Shown piece by piece: positions 49,541 through 60,900 of a stretch of 64,000 nucleotides of DNA. The stretch's first letter is position 1. Each line of letters opens with the position of its first letter. The notes beneath the pieces are model-generated. The model saw only the letters and a program-made list of their open reading frames with translations. It was not told where the DNA came from and did not search any database. A program made the translations under genes and the position numbers. Location of the stretch: NCBI RefSeq assembly GCF_000001735.4, contig NC_003074.8, positions 3,348,101 to 3,412,100 on the forward strand. The letters are read 5' to 3'. This stretch comes from Arabidopsis thaliana (taxonomy: Eukaryota > Streptophyta > Magnoliopsida > Brassicales > Brassicaceae).

Positions 49541-49618
49541 TACCAAACCGGTTCACAGTTTCACACAGAATATCAACATTACTGGTTCATACACCTTTTA
49601 CAGGATCATTCAACACAA
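49541..49618. repeat. Right copy of 78-bp flanking duplication
   Basis: Lies between the RRM gene's stop and the glyoxalase II stop, probably inside the glyoxalase 3'UTR. Starts exactly 4,000 bp from its partner. Confidence 0.9.
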
Positions 49619-49655
49619 GTACACAAAACATAGGCAAGAAGCTCTCCATTTATCA

Positions 49656-51422
49656 TCATCCCCTCCACTGATCCTTCTTGTTCCGAACTTCCCTCATTGT
49701 ATCAATTGGCGACTTGCAACCGAGTTTCTCCTGGAAAATAACAAAGTTAATCTCGATATACGACAAGAAAGTAAAGATCGATATCAACAGTGATAGCTGA
49801 TAAAACCGAATCATGAATTGTTCAAGAAGATGAACCAAATGGAGTAATAACCTGTATCTCTGGCTTATCAACACGCATAAATGGATTTGTTTCGAGCTCT
49901 TCCTCCAGTGTTGAAGGGATTGTGGGAAGATCTGCTTGGCGCTGTTGACGGGCCCATGCTAACTTCTGTTGTATCTTCCCGTTGTTTGGTTCCACAGTTA
50001 GAGCAAATTCCAAGTTCTTAACGGTGTACTGAGAACCATAAGAAATGAATAGCGGATTATTCAGTTTATAGGCATCCATTTTTATGAGTTAAGAACTCAA
50101 AAGACATAATGAAGCTGTTGATTTTTTTACCTCATGGCCGCAGTAAACCTGTGTCGGTTTAGGTAATGCAGCCAGAGTCACACACAACGACTGATACATC
50201 TGCTCAGCTGTCCCTTCAAAAAACTTCCCACATCCAGCAACAAACTGTATAAAATCAAAGTAAACACAGCTTAATGTTTAACTCATAACTATCTCCATTT
50301 AGACATTTACAGAGATAAAAGATCTACGGAGAACATATAGGGTCCATGGTAGGGAAGAACAAGAGGATTCAGCTTAATGTTACCACTTACAAGTGTATCT
50401 CCGGTGAACACGGCTGGGTTTTCTCCTTCTTTTCCGTTCACATAATAACTAATGTGACCCTTGGTGTGACTGTAACAAGTAGATATATCAGAGGAATCAG
50501 CGATGACAAGAGAAAATGACTGAGTTAAACATCAAGTAGATTAGATGCATCTAAATTCATTGGAAAAAAAAAAAAAAAAAAAAACAAACCAAGGAGTGTG
50601 GAGAGCCAATATGTTAATATCCTGACCCAAAGTCAGCTTGTCACCATTATCAACCGCATCAGTGCAACCCTTCACCTTATCCAGAGAACCTCCATATACT
50701 TTGATATCAGGAACCAACTGCTTAATCTTCTCGTTTCCACCGGCATGATCCCTTTGATCATATCAAGCCACCAATCAAACAATGAGTGTTAAAATAAAAA
50801 CGTCGCCTCAAATCCAAATTTCATCGAAGACAAAGGCAACCATCATATGGTACATATATAATAAATCTTGCATCTTCAAGAGGTGAAACATTAATGCAGA
50901 AAGTATCAGACTTTAACAAAGAATCAGACTCACGAAGATGAATCTCTAAGTCAGTTGAAACTGATAGTAGGAAAAAGCTAAACACTTGATCAGAAAACTG
51001 AGAGATTTAACAATAGACTTGTACTAATGTTAATGTCTAGGACCGGAATCTAGCATATGTCGATATCACTGAGTAATAAGAACCAACAGAGAATCTCGGA
51101 GATGAATCAAATAAGATAAGTTACCAGTGACATAGAGAGAAGTGAGGTTTACTTACCAGTGATGATGCGTAGTGAGTACGAACTTGATCTTAGCTTGGTG
51201 CTTCTCAGCCGATGCGATCACCTTCTCCGGATCAACTGGATCCACAACCGCCGCGTCTCCGGTGCTCTCATCGATTATCCTGTTTTTTTTTTACGAAGAA
51301 AGAATCCTAAACTGATGATGAACCGAGTCAGATTAAGAAGCAACGAAATTGAAGTAGGATATCAAAATGGCTCACAGATAAGAGTAGTTGTCTTGCAGAC
51401 AAGGAACGTGGAAGATCTTCAT
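49656..51422 (-). CDS. GLX2-2: Cytosolic glyoxalase II (hydroxyacylglutathione hydrolase)
   Basis: Hydrolyses S-D-lactoylglutathione to D-lactate and glutathione, the second step of methylglyoxal detoxification. Coding starts at MKIFHVPCL (exon 51376-51422), followed by 51157-51279 and about six further exons down to the stop at 49656-49658; total about 258 aa. The metallo-beta-lactamase metal site THHHWDH spans exons 2 and 3 (His pair and Asp/His ligands). [11 protein letters not shown], with a further His ligand, and the substrate-binding C-terminus ([11 protein letters not shown]) are present. There is no transit peptide, consistent with the cytosolic isoform. AT3G10850 as recalled. A 21-base A run lies in one intron. 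Confidence 0.92.
50564..50584. repeat. Poly(A) tract (21 A)
   Basis: Homopolymer on the plus strand (T run on the coding strand) in an intron of GLX2-2, next to an acceptor; probably part of its pyrimidine tract. Confidence 0.9.
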
Positions 51423-51714
51423 CGTCTCCTTAGATCGATCGTCCTTCTCCTCCGGAACACTAGCTGTATCATCATCATCATTTATGTCTGGACTAGTGAT
51501 TTATCTATTTCGGTTTACTCAAACCGGATCGAACCGAAACAAATCAGGATAAATTTTGCAGCCGGTCATCCGGTTCAATTGTAATTGTAACTGAACCGGA
51601 ATCGGATAAAAAACATAAGCTTCGTTGAGAATTGTTTATTTTAGGTTTTGGGGGAGATTCGTTCTCGTACTGTGGATTGTTGTTGTTGGGATTATCTGGG
51701 AAGAGAAAAAGAAA

Positions 51715-52414
51715 ATGGGGAAGCAGCCGGTGAAATTGAAGGCGGTGGTTTACGCACTTTCTCCGTTTCAGCAGAAGATCATGACCGGTCTCTGGAAGGA
51801 TCTGCCGGAGAAGATCCACCACAAGGTCTCTGAGAATTGGATCAGCGCCACTCTTCTCGTTACCCCTGTCGTTGGAACCTACTGGTACTCTATCTCTCTT
51901 TCTATCTCTCTCATCAATCGATTGGTAAAGGAACCTTTGGATCGAGTTCCGATCTGGTTGATTGTTCTTCGATCTGTGTCATCGGTCTTGTGCGGCGCAT
52001 ATGGATATAGGGTTCTTCGTTTGTGTCATAGGAACAAATGAGAAATGATAGGATTTAAGTTAGTTTGAGATGAGTATTAAGTGGAGTGTAGTATATAGAG
52101 ACTCTCAGCTAGAAAAAGTCTTCCAGGTATCAAATTAGTATTGTTGATGAACCACTCTGTGGAATTGCATTTCAAGATGTTGAGGATTTAAATGGCTTAG
52201 TCGTAATCATTAGCTGATTAGTGTGGTTCTATTAAAACTGTTGAGTTCTTGCTTGTGAAGCTATTAGTTACCTGATCGATCTAAACATTACGGGTGCTGC
52301 ATATTATGGTCTAGTTTCTAGTCATCTTTTGTGCTTATTCTTTCAAATACACACAATGAATGCAGGTATGCTCAGTATTTCAAGGAACAGGAGAAGCTTG
52401 AGCACAGATTCTGA
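51715..52414 (+). CDS. QCR8: Cytochrome bc1 complex subunit 8
   Basis: Small inner-mitochondrial-membrane subunit of respiratory complex III. Exons 51715-51884 and 52366-52414 give 72 aa, the expected size of the plant protein. The start is MGKQPVKLKAVVYALSPFQQ; LSPFQQKIM is the family landmark. One membrane span follows (about residues 42-57, WISATLLVTPVVGTYWY), then a short charged tail (QYFKEQEKLEHRF). The second exon holds only 15 codons plus stop. Divergent from GLX2-2 with about 290 bp between the starts, so the two share a promoter region. AT3G10860 as recalled. Confidence 0.92.
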
Positions 52415-52643
52415 AGCATGAAGTCACTCCTTTTCTACAAGAACCTGACAGTTTGAAGTAATTTCTTTTGTTTCAAGCCTATAAATTTCACAAAAACTCT
52501 TGTGGGAATCTTCTGAGTCAGTTTTTCTGAAACTCTTTTGCTAAATAAATGTTTGGGTTTCATGACAATGACTCTTGTTGTTCATCTTTCTTGATATATG
52601 GTATGAAAATTGGATTGAATCGAGTAATATATTGATCCCTCAA

Positions 52644-52728
52644 AACAACTATTAGGCAAAATCAAACGCTGCCTATGTTCCCTTAAGACATCAACTACAA
52701 ACAACTATTAGGCAAAATCAAACACTGC
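52644..52728. repeat. 29-bp direct repeat, 56 bp apart
   Basis: Copies 52644-52672 and 52700-52728 (AACAACTATTAGGCAAAATC...) differ at one base. Confidence 0.9.
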
Positions 52729-52758
52729 AAGTCTGCAACCACTCCTACAAGGTTTGTG

Positions 52759-52914
52759 ATGAACAGAGTCGTTGGTTGGACTAGAAATGTTGTCCATTTC
52801 ATCAAGTACAGTTCAGCGGAGTCATTCTCTTCGTCTAAGGCTTTTGAGGTAACTGTGAAGTTGGTGTCGATACCGGCTAGGACTTTAAGTAGACCTTGGA
52901 AGACTGCAAATTAG
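52759..52914 (+). CDS. Candidate 51-aa small open reading frame
   Basis: ATG to TAG, 51 aa ([17 protein letters not shown]...), with G/C-rich third positions unlike the surrounding AT-rich DNA. The middle is Ser-rich and the protein is basic. I recognise no family and see no signal peptide or membrane segment. It may be a real microprotein, the relic of a larger gene, or chance. Closest neighbours are QCR8 upstream and MES17 (convergent). Confidence 0.3.
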   Translation: MNRVVGWTRNVVHFIKYSSAESFSSSKAFEVTVKLVSIPARTLSRPWKTAN

Positions 52915-53127
52915 TGATTTATATAAAACTACACGATTTGCCGAAATTTATTTCACTTTTGTGACGCAAGATAAAATTAAGCAAAACATAATTTATTTCA
53001 AAACGATTAATATAAAATACCAAAATGTCACAAAAATCAAAAATAAATAAACACTCCCTCGACAATACTGATCACTTAACCGGTTTTAAAACCAACAAAA
53101 GGCAATCCTTTAGTTCTTTAAATAGTT

Positions 53128-54512
53128 TTAGATAGAACCGACGGAAACGGCAGCTTTGATGAGTAAACCAAAGAGAACAAAAGGGTTAGAGAAGAAAGGA
53201 GAATGGTCGCTCTCCAATTCGTAAACTTGGCTAGGTGGCCACCGTCTTATCATCGCGTCTTGCTGCTCCGGTTTCATGACCCGGTCGAGTAACGTCTTGA
53301 TGTACACGCGCGGCACTTGCTCCTCTTGTCCTTTTTCTTTTTCCTCTTCTTCCAGTTTTGCTGTCGTTAACGCCAAAATTGGTGCTGGTCTCATCATTAA
53401 TGCAGCCAAGGAACATTCCTTTACACCAACACAACAACAACAACAAAAAAAAGTATAAGAACAAGGAATTTGGATTTGATGAAATAGTTTGTAATATTTG
53501 ATTTGATATGCATGTTTCCACTCCAATTCGATATGTAACATCCACACTACCATAATTCTACGTACATAGCAGACAAATTCACGAATATTTAACTTTAATA
53601 ATGGAAGATTTTTGGATATATATATACCTGTATAATTGTTTAGTTAAAGTTATAAGAAAAAAACACACATATATAAAAATAAAAATAAAGGTTAGTTATG
53701 AACATTGCAAATTTTGTATTAAATGGTGATTTATTTTTATAAGGAGTTGGTCGAATTTTCCTACACTTAAACACATTAAATCTTTTGAGATTATATATGA
53801 AATGAAACAGTAGAGAAACCTGTTGAGGACTCATGTGGTAAAGTAGTTTTCGTCGGTATTCAGGTTTGATAATAGCACTGGTGGGAGGATTCTCCGGTCC
53901 TAGACCAAAACCAAGCTCGTAGACATCACCATGTTCTGATAGATCAGGCACTCCCTGTGACAAAGAAACATAACGTCACACACAAGTTAACTTGACTTTA
54001 AAGAAATGTGTATCATTACATCTTTCATATCTTCATCTGTCTGAAGCCCGTTTTTGAGCATCGAAGCTCCAATAAAAACAGCGAGACAGATCTTCTTAGG
54101 GAATCTCTGTATCGCACTCGTTAGGCTAAGCCCTCCTGCACTGTGACCCACAAGTATCACCTGATGAAAAAAACAGAACAGAGAAAAACAGAGTGAGTTT
54201 GCTTCAGATTCAAGAATCAATTCATTTGAGTTCTGAATTAGGTTTCACCTGTTCTTGTTCGGGGAAAGAGGAGAGGAAGTCGATGAGTGGTTGGTTGTAT
54301 TGGTCGAAGGTAGTGAGTGAATCCACGGATGAAGAATCGATGCCGGAGGATTTGAGGTCGATGCAAGTGACGGTGAAGCCAGAGACTTCCATGAGACATT
54401 TGATCTTGTACCAGCACCATGATCCTAAGCTCATGCCATGTATTAGCACAAAGTGTGGTGGTTTTCTACTTGGTTTGAGTTCTAGGGTTTCTTCTTGATT
54501 CTCCTCCGCCAT
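53128..54512 (-). CDS. MES17: Methylesterase 17 (methyl-IAA esterase)
   Basis: Alpha/beta hydrolase of the SABP2/MES family that releases indole-3-acetic acid from its methyl ester. Four exons, 54249-54512, 54020-54160, 53820-53954 and 53128-53418, give 276 aa, the family size. The oxyanion motif VLIHGMSLGSWCW begins the fold (about residue 22). The nucleophile is Ser in LVGHSAGG at the start of exon 2; many MES members have GHSLGG instead. The catalytic His is in ESDHSPFFSNP near the C-terminus, and the Asp is probably in KTLLDRVM. There is no transit peptide. AT3G10870 as recalled. Confidence 0.93.
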
Positions 54513-54833
54513 CGATTACGCCGGAGATTTGCCTGAGATTTTATTGGGGTTTTTCCACGGAATGCTCTGTGTGCCTTGTCACATTTGTCAAACGCATATA
54601 TAGTGAAAAATATCTTTTGTTTCTTTCTCAGTTATGTGATTTTTTATAATATTAAAAAATAATTAGTAATTAATTTCTACTATTAAGACATGACCAGTAT
54701 ACTTAGGATAGAAATTTAACAAGGAATATATAGAATGTCTACTTGCGTATAATGTGTAGGATTTATTTCCAAAAAAAAGGATTTGTTAAGCTAAAAATGA
54801 GCAAAAGGAAACTATATAAATTTAATTCTCATT

Positions 54834-54992
54834 TGCTTATTCTATTATATAATTTACTAAATAAATCCTTTTTTAATTCTACCAAAAAAACAATCCTTTT
54901 TTTAATTGGTATAAAAATATTTTTGTCCAATATTAATCCGAACCACCCATAAGTTCAAAATTTATTTAGTAAAATATATAATAGAATAAGCA
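54834..54992. repeat. 33-bp inverted repeat, 93-bp spacer
   Basis: Arms 54834-54866 and 54960-54992 are complementary at 32 of 33 positions (TGCTTATTCTATTATATA...). Confidence 0.85.
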
Positions 54993-55214
54993 GTTAAAAA
55001 TTAATTTGTTAAAAAAGATATTCCAAAAAAGAATAAACTTTATTACCATGAAATAGACATTGGTTCTTTGCACAATGCTATTTTTTTTTTCCGACATAAA
55101 CACTTCCTTTTTGCAAATTCTGATTTTGATGCAGCCGTTACGATAATTGTATTTGTTAAACTAGCGTTGTTACGATAATTTAAAAGGAAATAAAGGTGAA
55201 GGAATTTTAGAGAG

Positions 55215-55216
<2 letters not shown>

Positions 55217-55262
<46 letters not shown>
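55217..55262. repeat. (AT)23 microsatellite
   Basis: Uninterrupted 46-bp dinucleotide run. Confidence 0.95.
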
Positions 55263-55268
<6 letters not shown>

Positions 55269-57212
55269 CAATTTATCGTTTTGGTTGTGGATCCGACTTT
55301 TGCATATGGTCACTGATTTATTGCATATTCATAGTTGGGGTAGTCAATGGGTAATAATTGTGTGTCTGACTATATGCTTATTATTTACTATTTACGTTTT
55401 ATCCGCACTAATTAAGTTTCTATTCTCTATGTCATACCATTAAAATAATTTTTGATCGGAATGATCCAGTTTAAAAGTTCATAGTTATTTCAAGATCATA
55501 CGATTACAAGACGGTAAGGAGGACAAATTATAAACGACTTTCAATCTAAACTAATAAAGAAAATCCATTTGATAGCGCGCTGGGTTCAATTTATAAAATG
55601 TTACTTAGATTCAGGTATGTCACGTGTGTTATCAAGACCCGTGCTAATGATTTGTTTTGTAATTTGATTAAAGTTATACTTATACTATAGCTAAAGTATT
55701 TTCCCGTCAGTTTTCTAACGCAGAGATAATCAATTTCATTGACCTATTTCATGCTCGTAACTCTAAAGAAAGAAAGACTACAAATCTTTCAATGAACAAG
55801 TTGGTTTTAGCTAAAGTTATGAACCATATGAATTTGCGCAAGGGAAAAAGTTCAAAACAAATGCAAATGGTTGTAATTCAAAGGTTATAGGTTTACCGTA
55901 CACGTCAAAACTCAAAAACTATTGACTCAATTAATTAGTTGGTCATATGCAATTTTCACGTTCAATAATCCATTTGAAATTGAAAATATGCACCAATTAT
56001 ATCATAAACCTTGCTCGGAACCATTAAATTATAAATGGAAAGAGATTTGACTTTTGTGTAACTGTTTTTCTGTCTTTTTTTGTTTCTATCTCATTGTTAA
56101 AAGAAAAATTAAAGAATGATAGGAAAAAAAACATGAATAAGGTGCAAATAATTAAACACTGATTGAAAAGGCAAAAAAGGAGAAGTGTCACAAACAAAGA
56201 TGAAGAAGATATCTCCTCCTCCTTTTCAGTGGGTAACGAAAGCGTCTTTTCTATTATTTTTTTCCCGTATCCCTAATTTTCGGTTTTTGTAACTCGATTT
56301 ATTTTCTTCTCTATGCTCTAGTCTAGACAAACCAACGTGTGAATGAAAATGACATATGCTACATTGCTACATGACTTTGGATTAGTCCATATTTTGAGGG
56401 TTTTCTACACATTCATTTTTTTACCTCTAGCCACGATTAAAGTTTTAAAGAAAATCCAATCACAAAAAAAAAATAAAAAAAATTGAAAACAGTTTGTAAA
56501 AAAGATCATCATTCCACAATACATAGCTTTTGTTAACATTTTGTGAAAAGGAAAAAAATTGCAATAAGTGAGAGATGACATATGATATGGTCAGACGAGA
56601 GACATGTGCCTAAAGGAAAGCCTTTGCCAATTGTCAGTGTCTTTGTGGACAAATGGAATCAGATTCATTTTTTATTACGTGTAACGTTTTTGCCACTATA
56701 TAATTTACTTTCGTCTCATAATTATTAACCAAAACTGTTCCAAGTTACTACTTCGTTTGACGAAAAAAGAAAAAAAAAGTTACTACTTCGTTCTGTTAGG
56801 AATGATCAATTTTTTAACAAATTGTGTCAACAGTAGAACAAGTATTTAAGTTTGGTAAGGAATAAAACTTAAAAACGACGACTAATGTTAATTAATTTGG
56901 ATTGATCTTTCAGTTTCTTTAGGTTTAGACACCCCAACGTACATGATAACTATAAAAAACGTATATGGTACATGTTAACATATACATTATTTATTTTTAT
57001 CAAACTGGTCTCGTAGTCGTAAGATCAGTCGAAACCCATCTTGAACACTCGACCATGCATGCAGAAATGATTTTACTGAATCAGTAGGCATAAATTAAAT
57101 TTTGAATACACCAACTCCAATAGCGTGTGCACTAAATATGACATGCATATTGGGCTAGTGGAGAAATTAAAACCATTTCATTCAGTCTGAAAAGTTCTTC
57201 GTGAGTTAAGCT

Positions 57213-57235
57213 TATATATATATATATATATATAT
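57213..57235. repeat. (TA)n microsatellite
   Basis: About 23 bp of pure TA. Confidence 0.9.
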
Positions 57236-57991
57236 TCGTTTATAACCGTTCAATCATTGTGGATTCTCTATTAGCATTCAATAGTTGTTTTATATATGTA
57301 GCATAAAACGCTAATACGTGCACTTTCTAATTTTTTTTATTTATATAAGAATATAAAGTTTAAGAGATCTATTATCATTCAAATCAAAGAAAAAGAATGT
57401 GAAGGCTACCGTATATGTGTAACCTGATCCTGTCTCATTCTTTTTATTTTTGATAAAATCCTGTTTATTAATATGTTTTGGTCCTAAATCTTCATTTTTT
57501 TTATTGAACATGCCTAACTTTAACCAAAAAGAAAAGGAAGACAAGAAAAAATAAAAATCGTCAGCTTTGGAAATATGTGGTTGTGAGAAACGCAATTGGA
57601 TAAAAAATGAATAAAGTCGATAATACACACGAACACTAAAGTCAAAGTGCATTATCTCTTTTTTGTTTTTTAGGGTTTTACTTTTTTTCTACAAGTAAAT
57701 TTGAATCCAAAGAAGCGCCATTTTCTATGTCACTGTGCCTCACAAAATCTCTCCAACTTCCTCATCGTAACACGTACCCCTAATTTCAAAATCATCTTCA
57801 TACTATTCCCCTGTAAGCTCTTAATCGACAGATCTTGGTTTCTCCTCTCAACAAAATCAAGTCCAGGTCAATAATCTTTCTCTCTCTCTCTCTCACTGAA
57901 TTCAAGTATTCGGGGTCTCTGATTTAGGGTTTATAAATCTACTGTTTTGGTTCTCTGATTTAGGTTTTTTTTTCTTCTGTTTATATGTTAG

Positions 57992-59031
57992 ATGGATTTA
58001 ATCACAGAAACAGAATCAGAGAATGTTGATGATTCTTCCTTGTGGCTCCATAATTCTAAGTCATTAGCAGACATATTAACAGGTATAGATATCTACTTTT
58101 TGCTCATGTCCTGTCTTTAATTGGTTATTCTGTTCAAAACATAGACTGATAGACCTTCTCAGAGATAAATCAGAATGTTCAACAAATGCTAAGAATGATT
58201 GAAGATAGCAAACCCGAGTCAACGGAGAAATTTCTTTACTTATATCAGTCGCTTGGTGAAACTTACAACGACTTGAACCAGGAGCTCCTCAACGGCCTTC
58301 TCAAACTGCCATGTTCTCTTGTAACTTCAATGGGTGCATTGAGCACCTTTAAGCCTGATAAGTCTCCTGATTTGGAGTCAGGAGGAACCTCTTACTCATC
58401 TCTGAATCACCAAGTGGTCTCAACAACGAGTAGCGAAAAGTCGCAGAGCTTGAAACTAAATGATGAGGTTGAGAAGAAAGACTCTGCATTTTTGCTTGCT
58501 GATATGTTTTGTGCTGAGCTTGAAACTGCACGGAGAGAACTAGAAGCTAGAAACATAGCCATTGAAACTGAGAAAAGGTATGTGGTTGACTTAGAGAGTA
58601 AGCTATCAGATTCTGTTTACAAGATTGAGAAATTAGAAAGCGAGCTCGACGAGGTTAAAGAGTGTTTAGGTGTGTCAGAAGCAGAGGTTTCAAAGCTAAT
58701 GGAAATGTTGAGTGAATGCAAGAACGAGAAATCGAAACTGCAGACCGATAATGCTGATGACTTGTTAGATAGCCTAAGAGCAGAGTTGAGATCAAGAGAA
58801 ATCCAGATTGAGCAAATGGAGGAGTATTTGAACCAGGTTTTGTGTCTTAATGAAACTGAGATTAAATCTGAGTCAGAAACTGACAAGAATATTGTGGAAG
58901 AACTGAGAGCCAAAGTTGAAGTGTTGGAGAAACAAGTGGAGTTGCAGAGAAATGTGATAACAGAACGAGAGGAGGAGAAAAGAGAGGCTATAAGACAGCT
59001 CTGTTTCTCTCTGGATCATTACATGAACTGA
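57992..59031 (+). CDS. NET-like coiled-coil protein with degenerate NAB domain
   Basis: Two exons, 57992-58082 and 58163-59031, give 319 aa (MDLITETESENV). The N-terminal 70 residues (LWLHNSKSLADILTEINQNVQQMLRMIED ... EKFLYLYQSLGETYNDL, quoted in part) resemble the NAB actin-binding domain of NETWORKED proteins. The usual run of N-terminal tryptophans is reduced to one. Long acidic coiled coils follow (about 140-300: ELETARRELEARN, VVDLESKLSD, ELRAKVEVLEKQVEL). The end, KREAIRQLCFSLDHY, is close to the conserved C-terminal motif of NET family members. Actin binding is inferred and uncertain. AT3G10880 as recalled. Confidence 0.75.
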
Positions 59032-59354
59032 TATTTGGAGCTTGTAAGATCACTTTCAGACAAGAAAAAGGTATCCCTTGTTAAGTAATTTGTAGAAGAG
59101 ATCATATGTTTTTGAATGATGCAAACTAATATCTGAATTCATCTTATAATCAAAACTAGTGCTGAGCTAAGATCTAAACACATGTTGCATCATCATCTTC
59201 TACATGTTTTTTCATTGAATGCTTTTATAATGCTGAGACTTTATAAAATGTATAACTGAGTTTAGTTTGGCATTGGCTAAACTTTAGGATTACACTTCGG
59301 TGAATGTATAACTGAGTGTCTTATTATCGTTGCAAAATTATTACAGAAGACTAT
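59032..59354. other. Convergent 3' gap
   Basis: 3'UTRs of the NET-like gene and the first mannanase. No gene seen. Confidence 0.6.
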
Positions 59355-60900
59355 TTAAATTTTAGTTTTTGATAACTTTCCTTTTCCACGAATCAAACCC
59401 AGCTTTCGTGATTCCTCAGTTATAATATTAACCGTAGTCGAATTTTCACTAAGTACAATGGAGAGGGGGTCTTTAAAGTTGTTCATGCCATCGCTAATAA
59501 CGTGCCAAAACAATGCTCCTGCAGCTGGACCGCCTTTTTCAGCAGACTCGTAAATGGTGTCAAACGTTGCGTTGAACACTGCGTCTCTCTGAGCCTGAGT
59601 GTAGCCTGGTGTGTTCGTTGGTTTCCCGAATTCTCCTAGGATTAGAGGTTTTTTAAGAATGTTTTGTGCATCTTCAAGGTGACATTCGAGCCATTTTCTT
59701 AACAAGTTTAATCGAGATTTCTCATCCAAGTTTGGAAACCTGCAAAGTCGAAAAGTTTGGGATGATAACGAACATGTTGCAAAATTAATGATTTTAATAA
59801 GCTGATGTGTTCAAAAAAGAAAAAGTTAGTACGAAAATGTGAGTTTATCATTGTATCTACCATAAGTCGGGGTAAGAGTGAATCGATGCGAAATCAATGG
59901 CATCGAGTTTGTGATTAGCGATGAAATCAGTTCCAAGAACGTTGGCTGCAACCGGATTTAGAGATGTCTTTCTTTGAGGAGATGAGTCACCATAGAAGCC
60001 TTCAAGACCAGTAGAGAGGAGATGCTTTGAGTCAACAGATTTCACATAAAGAGCCATTTCATTCATCCAAGCCGTAAGGGTTTTTCCACTTGGATCTGCT
60101 CTGCATTGTGGTTCGTTCATAAGCTCCCAACCCATAATGGTTGGTTCATCTTTGTACTCAACTTTGGTAAATGTATTCACTCTGTTCACCATAGTCTACA
60201 ACGAGAGAGAAAATTAAAAAGATCATAGGTTATATAATCAAAAAGATCATAGGTTCTAGTATTTGTACCTTGACGTGGTTCTTGTAGTACTGTTTAACAA
60301 GAGGGTTTGTGTAGAAATCGTCATCTGAAGATACGTTTTGGCCTGTGTTTTTAGCCCAATCAACGTATTGTTTCCTCCCTCCAAAGTCAGAATAGTTATT
60401 GACAAAGGTGATTATCATTTTTATACCGAGTCTTTTTGCTTCCGCTATCGCAAAATCCAAACCCTTTAATTTCCACCCGGAAAAATTTAAGAGTTAAGAC
60501 AAACTAATTCATTATCAATATAAAACATACATTTTTGAGCTGTTTCTCTCTATATTAAAGACCTACTTACCTGAAAAGTTTTTTCATCGTAGACACCAGG
60601 GGCAATTTGGAGAGCGCGGTAGCCGCCATCGCGGAACCCCCAAGTGCGGACGATGGTCAAATCGTGAATGGTTGCATTTTGAAACACATAAGTGATCTTA
60701 AACCTTGTGGTCGAATCGGTGGCTTCGTACGCGAGCCAGTAGGCATTGAAGCCATTAGCGTAAAATGGTTTCCCATTGAGAATAAACTGGACGCCTTTTC
60801 TACTCACGAAGCCATCACTCGACGCAGATTTTACTCCTAGATCGCTAGAGTTTTGTGCGATCAGAATTGCTAAAAGCACGACAAAACACAAACACTTCAT
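59355..60900 (-). CDS. MAN3: Endo-beta-mannanase 3 (GH5)
   Basis: Secreted mannan endo-1,4-beta-mannosidase that cuts wall mannans and glucomannans. Exons 60571-60900, 60269-60463, 59861-60195 and 59355-59739 give 414 aa. A signal peptide ([16 protein letters not shown]) precedes the GH5 barrel. Substrate-site motifs include RTWGFRDGG. The acid/base Glu is in [11 protein letters not shown], the SIHSYPDLW motif is intact, and the nucleophile Glu is in LILGEFGK. All key residues are present. It is arranged head-to-tail with its paralogue 1.25 kb upstream, with identical intron positions. AT3G10890 as recalled. Confidence 0.92.

Larger units (their letters stand above)
52415..53127. other. QCR8 3' flank and intergenic
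   Basis: 3'UTR of QCR8, a 29-bp direct repeat, and a small open frame (listed separately). The right end is the probable MES17 3'UTR. Confidence 0.5.
54513..57991. other. 3.5-kb AT-rich intergenic region
   Basis: The longest gene-free stretch of the window. It holds a short foldback (54834-54992), two AT microsatellites (55217-55262 and 57213-57235), A/T homopolymers, and near the right end a CT-rich leader (TCTCTCTCTCTCTC at about 57880) for the NET-like gene. Open frames at 54743-54952 and 57341-57652 are AT-driven and not called. No transposon domain seen. Confidence 0.55.

Noticed and set aside
54743-57652. Possible genes in the 3.5-kb gap
   Set aside because: Frames are short and lysine/phenylalanine-rich, as AT-rich noncoding DNA produces by chance.
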